A stretch of DNA of 64,000 bases from Saccharibacillus endophyticus. Its GTDB lineage: Bacteria > Bacillota > Bacilli > Paenibacillales > Paenibacillaceae. Positions 34,951-43,204 of this stretch are shown in pieces. The notes beneath the pieces were generated by a model, which saw nothing but the letters and a program-made list of their open reading frames with translations, searched no databases and was not told the DNA's origin. The stretch's first letter is position 1; each line of letters starts with the position of its first letter. Location of the stretch: NCBI RefSeq assembly GCF_013185185.1, contig NZ_JAAZWE010000002.1, positions 747,595 through 811,594 on the forward strand, written 5' to 3'. A program made the translations under genes and the position numbers.

Positions 34951-35132
34951 GACTTTCAGAGACGGGTATTCCGTTTTATCCGAAAGGATACGAACCAGCT
35001 CGGCCAAACTGCGCTGCGCGCCTTCATTTGCAGCAGCATTTCGATCAATCCTTCGCGCGACGATTCGTTTGCGCGGTAACGGGCTTTGCCGCTTCGCACA
35101 ACGATCAAATGCATAAAAAGAACATATTTCAT
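34936..35132 (-). pseudogene. Small gene with an apparent frameshift, unknown family
   Basis: Directly downstream (12 nt) of the GGDEF-EAL gene. One frame from ATG 35132 reads MKYVLFMHLIVVRSGK, ARYRANESSREGLIEMLLQMK and then becomes unlikely and stops. The adjacent frame takes over at about 35020 with GAQRSLAELVRILSDK and TEYPSLKVKAAS, stopping at 34936 inside the terminator. Adding one base in the GC-rich run GGCGCGC at about 35018-35022 joins both halves into one protein of about 65 residues. Either a pseudogene or a base-calling error. Function unknown. Confidence 0.45.
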
Positions 35133-35144
35133 TCGGCGCTGATT

Positions 35145-37439
35145 TTATTGCTTCGGCGCATTCTGTACGTCCATGCCCTGCCTAAACTCGTCGGCGGGGA
35201 CGGGGCGTCCGAACAGGTAACCTTGCACTTCGTCGCAGCCGTTTTCTTTGAGGAAAGAGAGCTGCTCCTCGTTTTCCACGCCTTCCGCGATCACGGTGAT
35301 TTTGAGATTATGCGCCATCGAGATAATGGCTTTGACGATGTCGCGGTCTCCCAGATCGGTCTCGATATCGCGCACGAACGAGCGGTCCACTTTCAATCGG
35401 CTGATCGGCAGCCTTTTCAAGTAATTCAACGAGCTGTAGCCGGTCCCGAAATCATCGATCGAAATATGGACGCCCAAATCGCGAAGCTGTTTCATTTTCT
35501 CCGAAGCGGACTCCACGTCCAGCGTCAACCCTTCCGTGATTTCCAGCTCCAGAAATTCCGGCGGATAGCCGGTATCGTCCAAAATGGTACGGATCAGCTC
35601 GACCAGGTTGCGCTGCCTGAATTGTCTCGGGGACAAATTGATCGCCATGATAAAAGGTTCGTACCCTTCGTCGATCCAGCGCTTGCCCTGCCTGCAAGCC
35701 GTTCGAAGCACCCACTCCCCGATCGGAATGATCAAGCCCGTTTCTTCGGCCAACGGGATGAAATCGACCGGCGATACCCATTCGCTGTTGCCCCGATGCC
35801 AGCGCAGCAGCGCCTCGGCTCCGATTCGCTGCTCCGGGAACAGCGAAATTTGCGGCTGATAGAACAGATGCAGTTCGTTTTTTTCCAATGATTTGCGCAG
35901 GTCGTTCTCCAACAGGATTCTGGCTCCGATCTTCATCTCGTCTTCCGCTTCGTACACGGCATAGGTGTCTTTGCCGGCTTCTTTCGCTTTATACATGGCG
36001 GCATCCGCATGCTGCAGCAGCGCTGCCGCATTATTGCCATGTTCCGGATAGATGCTGATCCCGACGCTCGGCGTCACGAACAATTCATAACCGCCGACTT
36101 CGAACGGTTCGGCGAACGCGTCAAGAATCCGTTGAGCCGTCGCTCCGGCTTCCGACGCCCGCCAATCTTCCGTCAAAATCGCGAACTCGTCGCCGCCGTG
36201 ACGCGCGATGAAGGCCTCGCCGTCCAGCGAACTTTTCAAACGGGCGGCGATTTGCGCGAGCAGCGCGTCTCCCGCGCCGTGCCCCAGTGAATCGTTGACC
36301 GTTTTGAACCGATCCAGATCCACGTACAGAATCGATAATTTGTCGCCGCTTCGCAAAGCTTCGGCGATCGAACGACTGAGCTTTTCCTGAAAAGAGCGCC
36401 GGTTCGGCAAACCCGTCAGGCTGTCATGATACGCCATCCGGTAGATCAGCGACGCGGAACGGTCCTGTTCGATCGCCAAACGGGCCAAATACCCGGTTTT
36501 GCGAATCAGCTCCATCTCTTTTTCCGTCGGCAGCCGCTTGACTTCGTAATACATGGCGAACGTGCCGAGAATCTCGCCTTCCCCGTCGATCAGCGGAAGC
36601 GACCACCCCGCGCGCAGCCCGTTTCGAAGCGCGATGTCCCGATATTGTTCCCACAGTTCGCTGCGCCCGATATCCTCCACGATCACGATTTCTTTCCGCG
36701 AAACGGACGCGCCGCAGGAACCGCCGAGTTCGCCGATCTTCATGCCTTCGATCGCTTGCATGTAATCGTCCGGCAGGCTCGGCGCGGCGAGGTTGGACAG
36801 CGTGCGGCTTTTTTTGTCGTAACGGTGGATCGAGCATTTTGCTCCGGTCTGATATTCCGCCATGCGCAGCAGATTGTCGAGCGTTTCTTCCAACGGAGTC
36901 GATTTGGCGATCATTTCGAGCACCTTGTTTTGGGCATCCAATATGCGGACCGACTGCTCCTGCTCCGTGATATCCCGGGAAATGCCGAGCAAGGCCACGA
37001 CTTCGCCGTTTTTCAAAATCGGAACGATGGTCGCGTTGACCGTGACCAACCCGCCCGTTTTCGAACGGAACGAGAATTCCAGCGTTTCCGTACGTTTTTC
37101 CGAAAAAACAGCTTGGAAGCTATCTTTGGATTTCGGTACGTCCGCGGGAAGCAGAAAGCGATTGAAATCCGAATACCGAAGCTCTTCCCGGTTGTATCCG
37201 CTCATTTTTTCGCCGCTTGGATTAATATCCATGATATTGCCTTCGGCATCCAGCAAAAAAACGGCATCGGTACTGTAGGTGTACAGCGAACGGTAAATGT
37301 TTTGTTCTTCCGCAAGCAGCGAAAAAACGGCGATTTTGGCATCATGCACGGAAGATTCCGATTGCTGCTTTTCCGTGAAGCCGGAAACGTCTTCGTGATG
37401 CCTTTGCGGCGATTGTCCTTTTTTCTCCGATTCGTCCAT
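35145..37439 (-). CDS. PAS-GAF-GGDEF-EAL cyclic di-GMP signalling protein
   Basis: A 764-residue protein without membrane helices. PAS at about 45-160 (STDAVFLLDAEGNIMDINPSGEKMSGYN), GAF at about 170-320 (EYQTGAKCSIHRYDKKSRTL), GGDEF at about 335-490 with ARHGGDEFAIL (about 415) and DLDRFKTVND, and EAL at about 510-755 with AEALLRW (about 541), LELEITEG, IDDFGTGYSSL and DRSFV. Both catalytic motifs look intact, so it could make or degrade cyclic di-GMP. The GAF contains GGSCGASV with a cysteine that could hold a ligand or respond to redox. No adjacent target is evident. Confidence 0.92.
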   Translation of the reverse strand: MDESEKKGQSPQRHHEDVSGFTEKQQSESSVHDAKIAVFSLLAEEQNIYRSLYTYSTDAVFLLDAEGNIMDINPSGEKMSGYNREELRYSDFNRFLLPADVPKSKDSFQAVFSEKRTETLEFSFRSKTGGLVTVNATIVPILKNGEVVALLGISRDITEQEQSVRILDAQNKVLEMIAKSTPLEETLDNLLRMAEYQTGAKCSIHRYDKKSRTLSNLAAPSLPDDYMQAIEGMKIGELGGSCGASVSRKEIVIVEDIGRSELWEQYRDIALRNGLRAGWSLPLIDGEGEILGTFAMYYEVKRLPTEKEMELIRKTGYLARLAIEQDRSASLIYRMAYHDSLTGLPNRRSFQEKLSRSIAEALRSGDKLSILYVDLDRFKTVNDSLGHGAGDALLAQIAARLKSSLDGEAFIARHGGDEFAILTEDWRASEAGATAQRILDAFAEPFEVGGYELFVTPSVGISIYPEHGNNAAALLQHADAAMYKAKEAGKDTYAVYEAEDEMKIGARILLENDLRKSLEKNELHLFYQPQISLFPEQRIGAEALLRWHRGNSEWVSPVDFIPLAEETGLIIPIGEWVLRTACRQGKRWIDEGYEPFIMAINLSPRQFRQRNLVELIRTILDDTGYPPEFLELEITEGLTLDVESASEKMKQLRDLGVHISIDDFGTGYSSLNYLKRLPISRLKVDRSFVRDIETDLGDRDIVKAIISMAHNLKITVIAEGVENEEQLSFLKENGCDEVQGYLFGRPVPADEFRQGMDVQNAPKQ

Positions 37440-37587
37440 GACTGATCATCTACCCTTTCGCTTTCCCTCTTATCTCAAAGTACCTTAATTTACGGCTGCT
37501 GTAACAAAAGATGGATCGAAATACTTAATTTTATCTTAGCAGGCGTACGAATACCAGAACAATGATTCAAGAATCCGCAGACGCGCC

Positions 37588-37624
37588 AAAAAACCGGAAA
37601 TGTCTCCAGCGGACATTTCCGGTT
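37588..37624 (-). terminator. Terminator behind a gene remnant
   Basis: AACCGGAAATGTC pairs exactly with GACATTTCCGGTT; the minus-strand tail is TTTTTTGG. It lies 24 bp after the stop of the fragment at 37648. Confidence 0.75.
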
Positions 37625-37647
37625 CCCGGCGATGCTCTATTCGAAGC

Positions 37648-37779
37648 CTAAGCGTCCAACCTCGGAGCGTTCAACCCCACTTTTTTCAACAGCTCGACCA
37701 ACTGCTGCTTCTCCAACTTGTTGATCACGTACGTGATGCTGATGGGTATCGATAAAAAGTCCTCTGACCAATCATTCAA
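37648..37779 (-). pseudogene. C-terminal gene remnant or very small protein, unknown
   Basis: A 43-codon minus-strand frame reads (L)NDWSEDFLSIPISITYVI then NKLEKQQLVELLKKVGLNA and PRLDA. It has coding character and its own terminator, but only a TTG start without a ribosome-binding site, directly after the GH42 terminator hairpin. This looks like the 3' end of a gene whose front part has been lost. The rest of the 37440-37842 gap shows no gene. Confidence 0.4.
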
Positions 37780-37784
37780 ACATG

Positions 37785-37827
37785 AAAAAGACTCTTCTCC
37801 GTTCAATAGCCGAAGAAGGGTCTTTTT
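37785..37827 (-). terminator. Terminator of the GH42 gene
   Basis: AAAAAGACTCTTCT pairs with AGAAGGGTCTTTTT with one mismatch; minus-strand tail TTTTTC. Confidence 0.75.
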
Positions 37828-37842
37828 GTATCCGTGTATCCG

Positions 37843-39924
37843 TTAATCGGAAGCCGAACTTTTCACCAAAATCGCTACGCCGTATGCCGGCAGTTCCAAT
37901 GATCCTTCCGCGATCGAAGCGCCGAGCAGATCCGTATAATCTTCTTTTACTCCGATAAGCGCGGAATCGGCTCCGTAATTCAGCAGGAAGACGTGTTCCG
38001 ATCCGTCATCCGCTTCGCGAATGCCGACCTCTACTTGCTGGGGCGCTTGCAGCCATGCGGAAATCGGCGAACTCAATGCAAGCAAATTCAAAAGGTTATC
38101 GACCGCTTGGTCGCTGAATGCCGCTCCGTAATACCAGGCTTCGCCCGATCCGTGCTTGCGTCTCGTCAATGCCGGGCGGCCTGCGTAATAATCGCTTGCA
38201 TATTCGGCCAATACTTCGACCGTAGGATCTTCCACCTGTAAAATATCGTTGAAAGCTTCGGCAAACGCCTCCTGCGATGCGCCGGTCGAAGTTGTCCAAC
38301 GCAGTGCCGGCGCTTTTACCGTTCCCTTAATCAGCGTAAAGTCTTCTACCGTGATTCCGCACAGCTCCGCAACGGGTCCCGGGAACGGCTGCATCCGGCA
38401 ATGTCCGTGGATGTTCTTATAACCGGTCCGTGCACCGAAAATCAGCTTGCCGCCGCGTTCAACGTAAGTCTTCAGCAGCGCTGCCGTTTCTTCGCTCAAA
38501 ATAGCCGCATGCGGATACACCAGCACTTGATAACGCAGCAGCTTGGCCACATCCGCGCCGATTGCAGACAAGGAGACATAATCGACCGGAATATGCCGAT
38601 ACTGAAGTCTTTTAAACCAGGCGTTGGTGCTGCGCGCGGTCAACGGTCCGTGCCAGACATCGAACTCCCCATCCCATTCATTGTCGTAATCGCGAAGAAT
38701 CGCGATGTTCGCTTTGTACGTCGTGCCCGCGATCATATCCCCGATCTTCGCAAACTCCCGTCCCACCTGTTCCGCTTCGTGAACTCTCCGGTTGGGCCGA
38801 TTGTGGTAATCGTTCAGTCCGTGCCAATAGATTTCCGTACCGACCGTTGCCGTGCGCCAGCGGAAATACAGTACCAGATCCGCACCGTGCAGTACCGACT
38901 GGTACGTCCAGAGCCGCATCTGTCCCGGACGCGGCGAAGGCATATCGATCCTATTCACCCAACCGCCCGGCCCCGCCTGCTGCTCCATGATGCAAAAATT
39001 CGGCGAGATATCGCGCGTGGCGCTCAGATTCAGACTCCATTTTCGATCCAACAGCGAATTTTCGTCAGCACTCGGGAAAATGGTCGAAAACTGCGGATAC
39101 GAGTCATACGAGAAGAAGTCCAGCAGCTCGTCAGTCAGCGCATGGCTATCCAAATGACCGAACAAACCGTTGGTCGTGATCCAATGGTTCGGCGCGACTT
39201 CACGCAAAATATCGGCCTGAATACGAGCGAATTCGATCACGCTGTCCGAAATAAATCGCTTTTCGTCCAGGGCCAGATGCGGGTTCGGCGAATCGGCAAC
39301 CGTGGGGCGCGGCAAATGAATCTGCTCCCACTCCGTATAAGTTTGGCTCCAAACGACGGTTCCCCAAGCTCTGTTGAGCGCATCCAATGTACCGTATTTG
39401 CGCTTTGCCCATTCGCGGAACGCGACATGATCGGCTTCAGCATAGAAGACATTCGTCTCGCAGTTGAATTCATTGTCGAGCTGCCAACCGATGATTGCCG
39501 GATGATCCTTGAAGTGCTCGGCCATTTCCCGGGTAATGATTGCGCAGAATTCCCGATATTTCGGACTGTTATAGTTGTAATGGCGCCTCATTCCGTGCCG
39601 ATACAAGGTACCGTCCGCGGCAGCATTCAATACTTCCGGGTAATTATGCGTCAACCAAGCCGGCGGCGTCGCGGTAGGCGTTCCCATAATCACTTGAAGG
39701 CTGTAACGATGCGCGGCATTCAATGCCCGATCGAACAGTTCGAATTCAAACACGCCCTCTTCGGGTTCGAATAACGCCCAAGCGAATTCCCCGATCCGAA
39801 TCGCGGAAATGTTCATCTCCCGCATCCGTTCGAAATCCTCTTTCCATAGTTCTTCGGACCAATGTTCCGGGTAATAACAGACGCCTAATTGCAGCGTGTG
39901 AAGCTTGATCGATTTCGCCATCAT
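37843..39924 (-). CDS. Glycoside hydrolase family 42 beta-galactosidase
   Basis: A 693-residue intracellular enzyme. LGVCYYPEHWSEELWKEDFERM opens the barrel, the acid/base Glu is in GWQLDNEFNC (about residue 151) and the nucleophile Glu in FCIMEQQAGPG (about 313). Domain B (trimerisation, ILRDYDNEWDGEFDVW) and a C-terminal beta domain follow, giving the normal family length. It hydrolyses short beta-galactosides, often of plant origin. ATG 39924 follows GGAGG by 6 nt. Divergent from an AraC regulator, the usual control type for this family. No transporter is adjacent. Confidence 0.94.
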   Translation of the reverse strand: MMAKSIKLHTLQLGVCYYPEHWSEELWKEDFERMREMNISAIRIGEFAWALFEPEEGVFEFELFDRALNAAHRYSLQVIMGTPTATPPAWLTHNYPEVLNAAADGTLYRHGMRRHYNYNSPKYREFCAIITREMAEHFKDHPAIIGWQLDNEFNCETNVFYAEADHVAFREWAKRKYGTLDALNRAWGTVVWSQTYTEWEQIHLPRPTVADSPNPHLALDEKRFISDSVIEFARIQADILREVAPNHWITTNGLFGHLDSHALTDELLDFFSYDSYPQFSTIFPSADENSLLDRKWSLNLSATRDISPNFCIMEQQAGPGGWVNRIDMPSPRPGQMRLWTYQSVLHGADLVLYFRWRTATVGTEIYWHGLNDYHNRPNRRVHEAEQVGREFAKIGDMIAGTTYKANIAILRDYDNEWDGEFDVWHGPLTARSTNAWFKRLQYRHIPVDYVSLSAIGADVAKLLRYQVLVYPHAAILSEETAALLKTYVERGGKLIFGARTGYKNIHGHCRMQPFPGPVAELCGITVEDFTLIKGTVKAPALRWTTSTGASQEAFAEAFNDILQVEDPTVEVLAEYASDYYAGRPALTRRKHGSGEAWYYGAAFSDQAVDNLLNLLALSSPISAWLQAPQQVEVGIREADDGSEHVFLLNYGADSALIGVKEDYTDLLGASIAEGSLELPAYGVAILVKSSASD

Positions 39925-40023
39925 GCGAGTCCTCCGTTTTTTCCGCGTACGGGAATTCTTCTGTTCTTCCGGACCGAAAACGGTCCTCCGTACTTTTGAT
40001 TGTAAACGGATCCCGGGAAACTC

Positions 40024-40052
40024 GATATAACGGTTTCTTGCGCATCTATCAA
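40024..40052 (-). promoter_or_regulatory. Promoter of the GH42 gene
   Basis: Minus strand TTGATA (40052-40047), 17-bp spacer, TATATC (40029-40024). A perfect 6-bp hairpin (GGACCG, AAAA, CGGTCC; 39971-39986) lies in the predicted leader. Confidence 0.55.
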
Positions 40053-40089
40053 TTTTTTGCGATTATTCCTTCTGCTTCATCTTGTTTTG

Positions 40090-40992
40090 ATGATACAATT
40101 AATCGGCTACATATCAATCATTTCTCATGACGGGAGATTATTTCATGCAGGAGCATATTTTTTCCCTGCGCCTTCTTTGACGCATTTGCTGTGTTATCCG
40201 GATTTTATCGGAGGCTATGGCGATCATCCGGCGCATGCCGTCGACCGCCCGGCCCGAAGCGGCGATCTTCAGCTGGATAGGCTGTACAACCTGCATATCG
40301 TGCGCAGCGGAAAAGGAACCGTGACTTTCGGCGGACGCGCGTTCCAACTCGGCGCGGGCAGCGGATTTTTATACGGACCGGGCACCGCGCAGCGTTACGC
40401 TTCGGATTTCGCGGAACCGTGGGATATTCGTTGGATTCACTTTTCGTGCGCGGTCGCGGATCGGCTGCTCGGCAATCGCGGACTGGGCGAGGTATGGATG
40501 TTCGGACTGCCGGACGAGACGCGCGTGCATGCATGCATGGAAAGATTGCTTACGCTCGGACGGGCCTCCGATTTCGGAAAAGAAGCCGAAACTTCCGCGC
40601 TCTTGTACGAGCTGCTGGTAAATCTGGTGCACGAAGCTTCGCCGCTGGCATTGCCCCGCGATCCGTCTATCCCCGGCATTCATGCCGCGGCCGACCGGAT
40701 TCGCGGCCAATGCACGGACCCAGAACTCTCGATCGCCGAGATCGCCGCTTCCAGCGGTTACAGTACTCCGTACTTCAGCCGCAAGTTCCATCAGCTGATG
40801 GGCCGGACGGCAAGCGTCTATTTGTTGGAAGCCCGGGTACTGCGCGCCAAGCAGCTTCTGATGTCCACCGACCTGACGGTGAAGGACATCGCGCTTGCCT
40901 CGGGCTTTTCGCAAAGCAGTTATTTTATTCAATGTTTTCGAAAAGCGGAAAAAATGACGCCGGAGCAATTTCGGACGAGCAGACGGGCATAG
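40090..40992 (+). CDS. AraC-family transcriptional regulator (possible 5' frameshift)
   Basis: About 300 residues in the open frame. An N-terminal cupin-type sensor (LYNLHIVRSGKGTVTFGGRAFQLGAGSGFLYGPGTAQRY) is followed by two HTH motifs in the last 100 residues (ELSIAEIAASSGYSTPYFSRKFHQLMGRTASVYLLEARVLRAKQLL; TVKDIALASGFSQSSYFIQCFRKAEKMTPEQFR). The start is unclear: the in-frame ATG 40090 lacks a ribosome-binding site, while the ATG at 40144 has CGGGAG at good spacing but is out of frame and stops after 11 codons. One more T in the T6 run at 40158-40163 would join them. Divergent from the GH42 gene, its probable target. Confidence 0.82.
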   Translation: MIQLIGYISIISHDGRLFHAGAYFFPAPSLTHLLCYPDFIGGYGDHPAHAVDRPARSGDLQLDRLYNLHIVRSGKGTVTFGGRAFQLGAGSGFLYGPGTAQRYASDFAEPWDIRWIHFSCAVADRLLGNRGLGEVWMFGLPDETRVHACMERLLTLGRASDFGKEAETSALLYELLVNLVHEASPLALPRDPSIPGIHAAADRIRGQCTDPELSIAEIAASSGYSTPYFSRKFHQLMGRTASVYLLEARVLRAKQLLMSTDLTVKDIALASGFSQSSYFIQCFRKAEKMTPEQFRTSRRA

Positions 40993-41028
40993 AACTTTTT
41001 TTGCCTGCTGCTCGCTTTTGATTTCAGA

Positions 41029-41058
41029 TTGACAGTTCCCGTCCCAATCGACTATGAT
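41029..41058 (+). promoter_or_regulatory. Promoter of the DHA2-type MFS gene
   Basis: TTGACA (41029-41034), 18-bp spacer, TATGAT (41053-41058). Confidence 0.7.
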
Positions 41059-41067
41059 CATACCGAA

Positions 41068-41089
41068 TGACAGTAAGTACTGACAGTCA
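41068..41089. promoter_or_regulatory. TetR-type operator upstream of the MFS gene
   Basis: A 22-bp imperfect palindrome, centre AGTACT, outer arms TGAC and GTCA, inner GT/AC pairs conserved. It begins about 10 nt after the -10, blocking transcription of the pump gene when bound. The TetR gene downstream is the likely ligand. Confidence 0.65.
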
Positions 41090-41119
41090 TTACACTCGAT
41101 AAAGAATTGAGGAACATCC

Positions 41120-42493
41120 ATGTCTACCGCTCCCTCCGCCCTTCCGAAAAACGGGAATGCGCTCATGCGCATTCTCGTGTTCACTTTGATTTTATCCGTG
41201 ATGAACGGAACGATGTTTAACGTCGCGCTCCCCGTCATCAGCCGGGAGTTCGCGCTCTCTCCTTCGCAGGTCAGTTGGATCGTCACCGGATATCTGATCG
41301 TGTATGCGATCGGAACCGTGACGTTCGGCAAACTTTCCGAGAAATACAGCCTGAAAAATTTGCTGACGTCAGGGCTTTGTTTCCTGGTCTTCGGGTCGTT
41401 GATCGGGCTGGTCGCGGGTTCGTACGGGATGATTATCGTCGCGCGTATTCTGCAGGCCGTCGGCGCTTCCGTCATTCCTGCGGTTGCCATGATCATTCCG
41501 GTTCGCTATTTCGCGCCCGACAAAAGAGGCCGGGCTTTAGGCACCATGGCCGTCGGCATCTCGCTCGGTTCGGCGATCGGACCGATCACGGCCGGATTCG
41601 TCACCAGCGCATGGAGTTGGCAGGTGCTGTTCGCGATTCCGGTATTGTCGCTGCTGACGCTCCCTTTTTACCGCAAATATCTGGACGATGCGAAAGGTTC
41701 CGGCAAAAAGATCGACCTGCTCGGCGGCTTGCTGCTTGCGGGAACCGTGGCGTCCATGCTGCTGGCGTTAAGCAATCTGCAAATTGGATACGTCGGAATC
41801 GGGACCGTGCTGTTGGTGTTGTTCGTTTGGCGTATCCGCTCCGCCGCCGAACCTTTTATCGCGCCGGCGATCTTCCGGAACCGCGCGTATTCGTCCAGCC
41901 TGCTGCTTGCCTTTTTCATGATGGCGATCAGCTCCGGCATCCCCTTCATCGCGCCTCAGCTTCTGGCCGGCGTGTACGCGTTCTCGCCCGTGATGATCGG
42001 AGCCGCGATGCTTCCGTCGGCGCTTATTACCGCATTTCTCGGACGCCGGGGCGGCAAGCTTGCGGATGAAAAAGGGAATGCGGCTTTGCTCTACGTCGCT
42101 TCAACGCTGCTGATCGCAGGCTTTCTCTGCTTGTCGTCCGCGGTGGGATTCTCGCCGATCTGGATTGCCGTCTTCCTGATCTTCGGCGTGCTCGGTCAAT
42201 CCTATATGCAAATTACGTTATCGAACACCGTGTCCCGGGCACTGGCTCCGGAACAGGTCGGCACGGGAATGGGCTTGTTGTCCATGTCCAACTTCATCGC
42301 GATGGCCGCCGTTACGGCCGTGACCGGCAAGGTGCTGGATCTGGGAAACACCGCCGTTCGGCTGAACCCGATTCCGCCCGCCGGCGCAGGGCTGCTGCAC
42401 AGCAATATCCTGATCACGCTTGCGTTTTTGACGGTCGGAATGACGGTTTTTTATCGGATTTTCTTCGATAATGCCGCGCGGCGCAAGGCTTGA
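41120..42493 (+). CDS. MFS drug-efflux transporter, DHA2 (14-TM) type
   Basis: A 457-residue membrane protein. LILSVMNGTMFNVALPVISREFALSPSQVSWIVTGYLIVYAIGTVTFGKLSEKYSLKNLL contains the family motif after helix 1 and helix 2, and motif C is GISLGSAIGPITAGFV. It resembles TetA(L)/Tet(K)-like and QacA-like antiporters; the substrate cannot be named. A TetR regulator follows about 100 bp downstream on the same strand but with its own promoter. A palindromic operator lies at the promoter. Confidence 0.88.
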   Translation: MSTAPSALPKNGNALMRILVFTLILSVMNGTMFNVALPVISREFALSPSQVSWIVTGYLIVYAIGTVTFGKLSEKYSLKNLLTSGLCFLVFGSLIGLVAGSYGMIIVARILQAVGASVIPAVAMIIPVRYFAPDKRGRALGTMAVGISLGSAIGPITAGFVTSAWSWQVLFAIPVLSLLTLPFYRKYLDDAKGSGKKIDLLGGLLLAGTVASMLLALSNLQIGYVGIGTVLLVLFVWRIRSAAEPFIAPAIFRNRAYSSSLLLAFFMMAISSGIPFIAPQLLAGVYAFSPVMIGAAMLPSALITAFLGRRGGKLADEKGNAALLYVASTLLIAGFLCLSSAVGFSPIWIAVFLIFGVLGQSYMQITLSNTVSRALAPEQVGTGMGLLSMSNFIAMAAVTAVTGKVLDLGNTAVRLNPIPPAGAGLLHSNILITLAFLTVGMTVFYRIFFDNAARRKA

Positions 42494-42500
42494 GCGATCA

Positions 42501-42529
42501 TTGACAACCTATGCGGGATCGTATATCAT
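42501..42529 (+). promoter_or_regulatory. Promoter of the tetR-type gene
   Basis: TTGACA (42501-42506), 17-bp spacer, TATCAT (42524-42529). An 8-bp hairpin ACGCTCCG/CGGAGCGT (42540-42569) lies in the leader, directly before the ribosome-binding site region. Confidence 0.6.
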
Positions 42530-42589
42530 CATCCAGATGACGCTCCGGTCCGCATGGATATCGGAGCGTACCCGTGATGAGGTGAAGGA

Positions 42590-43180
42590 ATGAACGAAGA
42601 TCGAAAAGACAATAATCGCGACAAAATGATGCGGATCGCGATTGATCTGATCGCAAGCAGAGGGTATAAAAGCGTCACGACGCTCGAAATCGCGACGGCT
42701 GCGGGCCTAAGCGAAAAAACGCTGTTCCGCAACTTCGGCAGCAAGCAGAATCTGCTCGAAGCGGCATTCGGCCGTTTTCATTATAAGGAAGAAATGAGCC
42801 GGATCTTCAGCGAACGACTGGTCGGAGAACTGCACGCGGATCTTCTGCTGATCAGCCGCAATTATCATGAGATCATGAACCGCAACCGCAAGATGATCTT
42901 GATCGGACTCAAGGAAGCGGAAAATCTCCCCGGTTTTCTGGAAAACACGTCCGAACACCCCCGTCAGCTCATGGCTTTTCTGACGGAATATTTCAAGCGC
43001 ATGAATGTCGAAGGCAAACTGATCGAAACGAATGCCGAACTTCAAGCCTTCTCTTTCATCTCTATGAATTACGGGATTTTTCTCAGCGACTTGGTCGAAG
43101 GAACCCGCTTCCCGGGCTTGTCCCTGGATGCCGTGATCGAGGAGAGCGTTCGGACGTTCGTCCGCGCGCTGACCCCGTAG
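42590..43180 (+). CDS. TetR/AcrR-family regulator
   Basis: A 196-residue repressor. The HTH is MMRIAIDLIASRGYKSVTTLEIATAAGLSEKTLFRNFGSKQNLLEAAF (residues 13-60). The C-terminal ligand domain is variable as usual. It probably represses the upstream MFS pump. ATG 42590 follows GAGGTGAAGGA. It is not divergent but downstream with a separate promoter, so it may be expressed independently. Confidence 0.9.
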   Translation: MNEDRKDNNRDKMMRIAIDLIASRGYKSVTTLEIATAAGLSEKTLFRNFGSKQNLLEAAFGRFHYKEEMSRIFSERLVGELHADLLLISRNYHEIMNRNRKMILIGLKEAENLPGFLENTSEHPRQLMAFLTEYFKRMNVEGKLIETNAELQAFSFISMNYGIFLSDLVEGTRFPGLSLDAVIEESVRTFVRALTP

Positions 43181-43204
43181 ACGCGTCAAGGCAAGGCTTA
43201 CACG

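Noticed and set aside
40001..40014. cre site in the GH42 leader (TGTAAACGGATCCC)
   Set aside because: Only the left half matches the consensus; three or more fixed positions differ.
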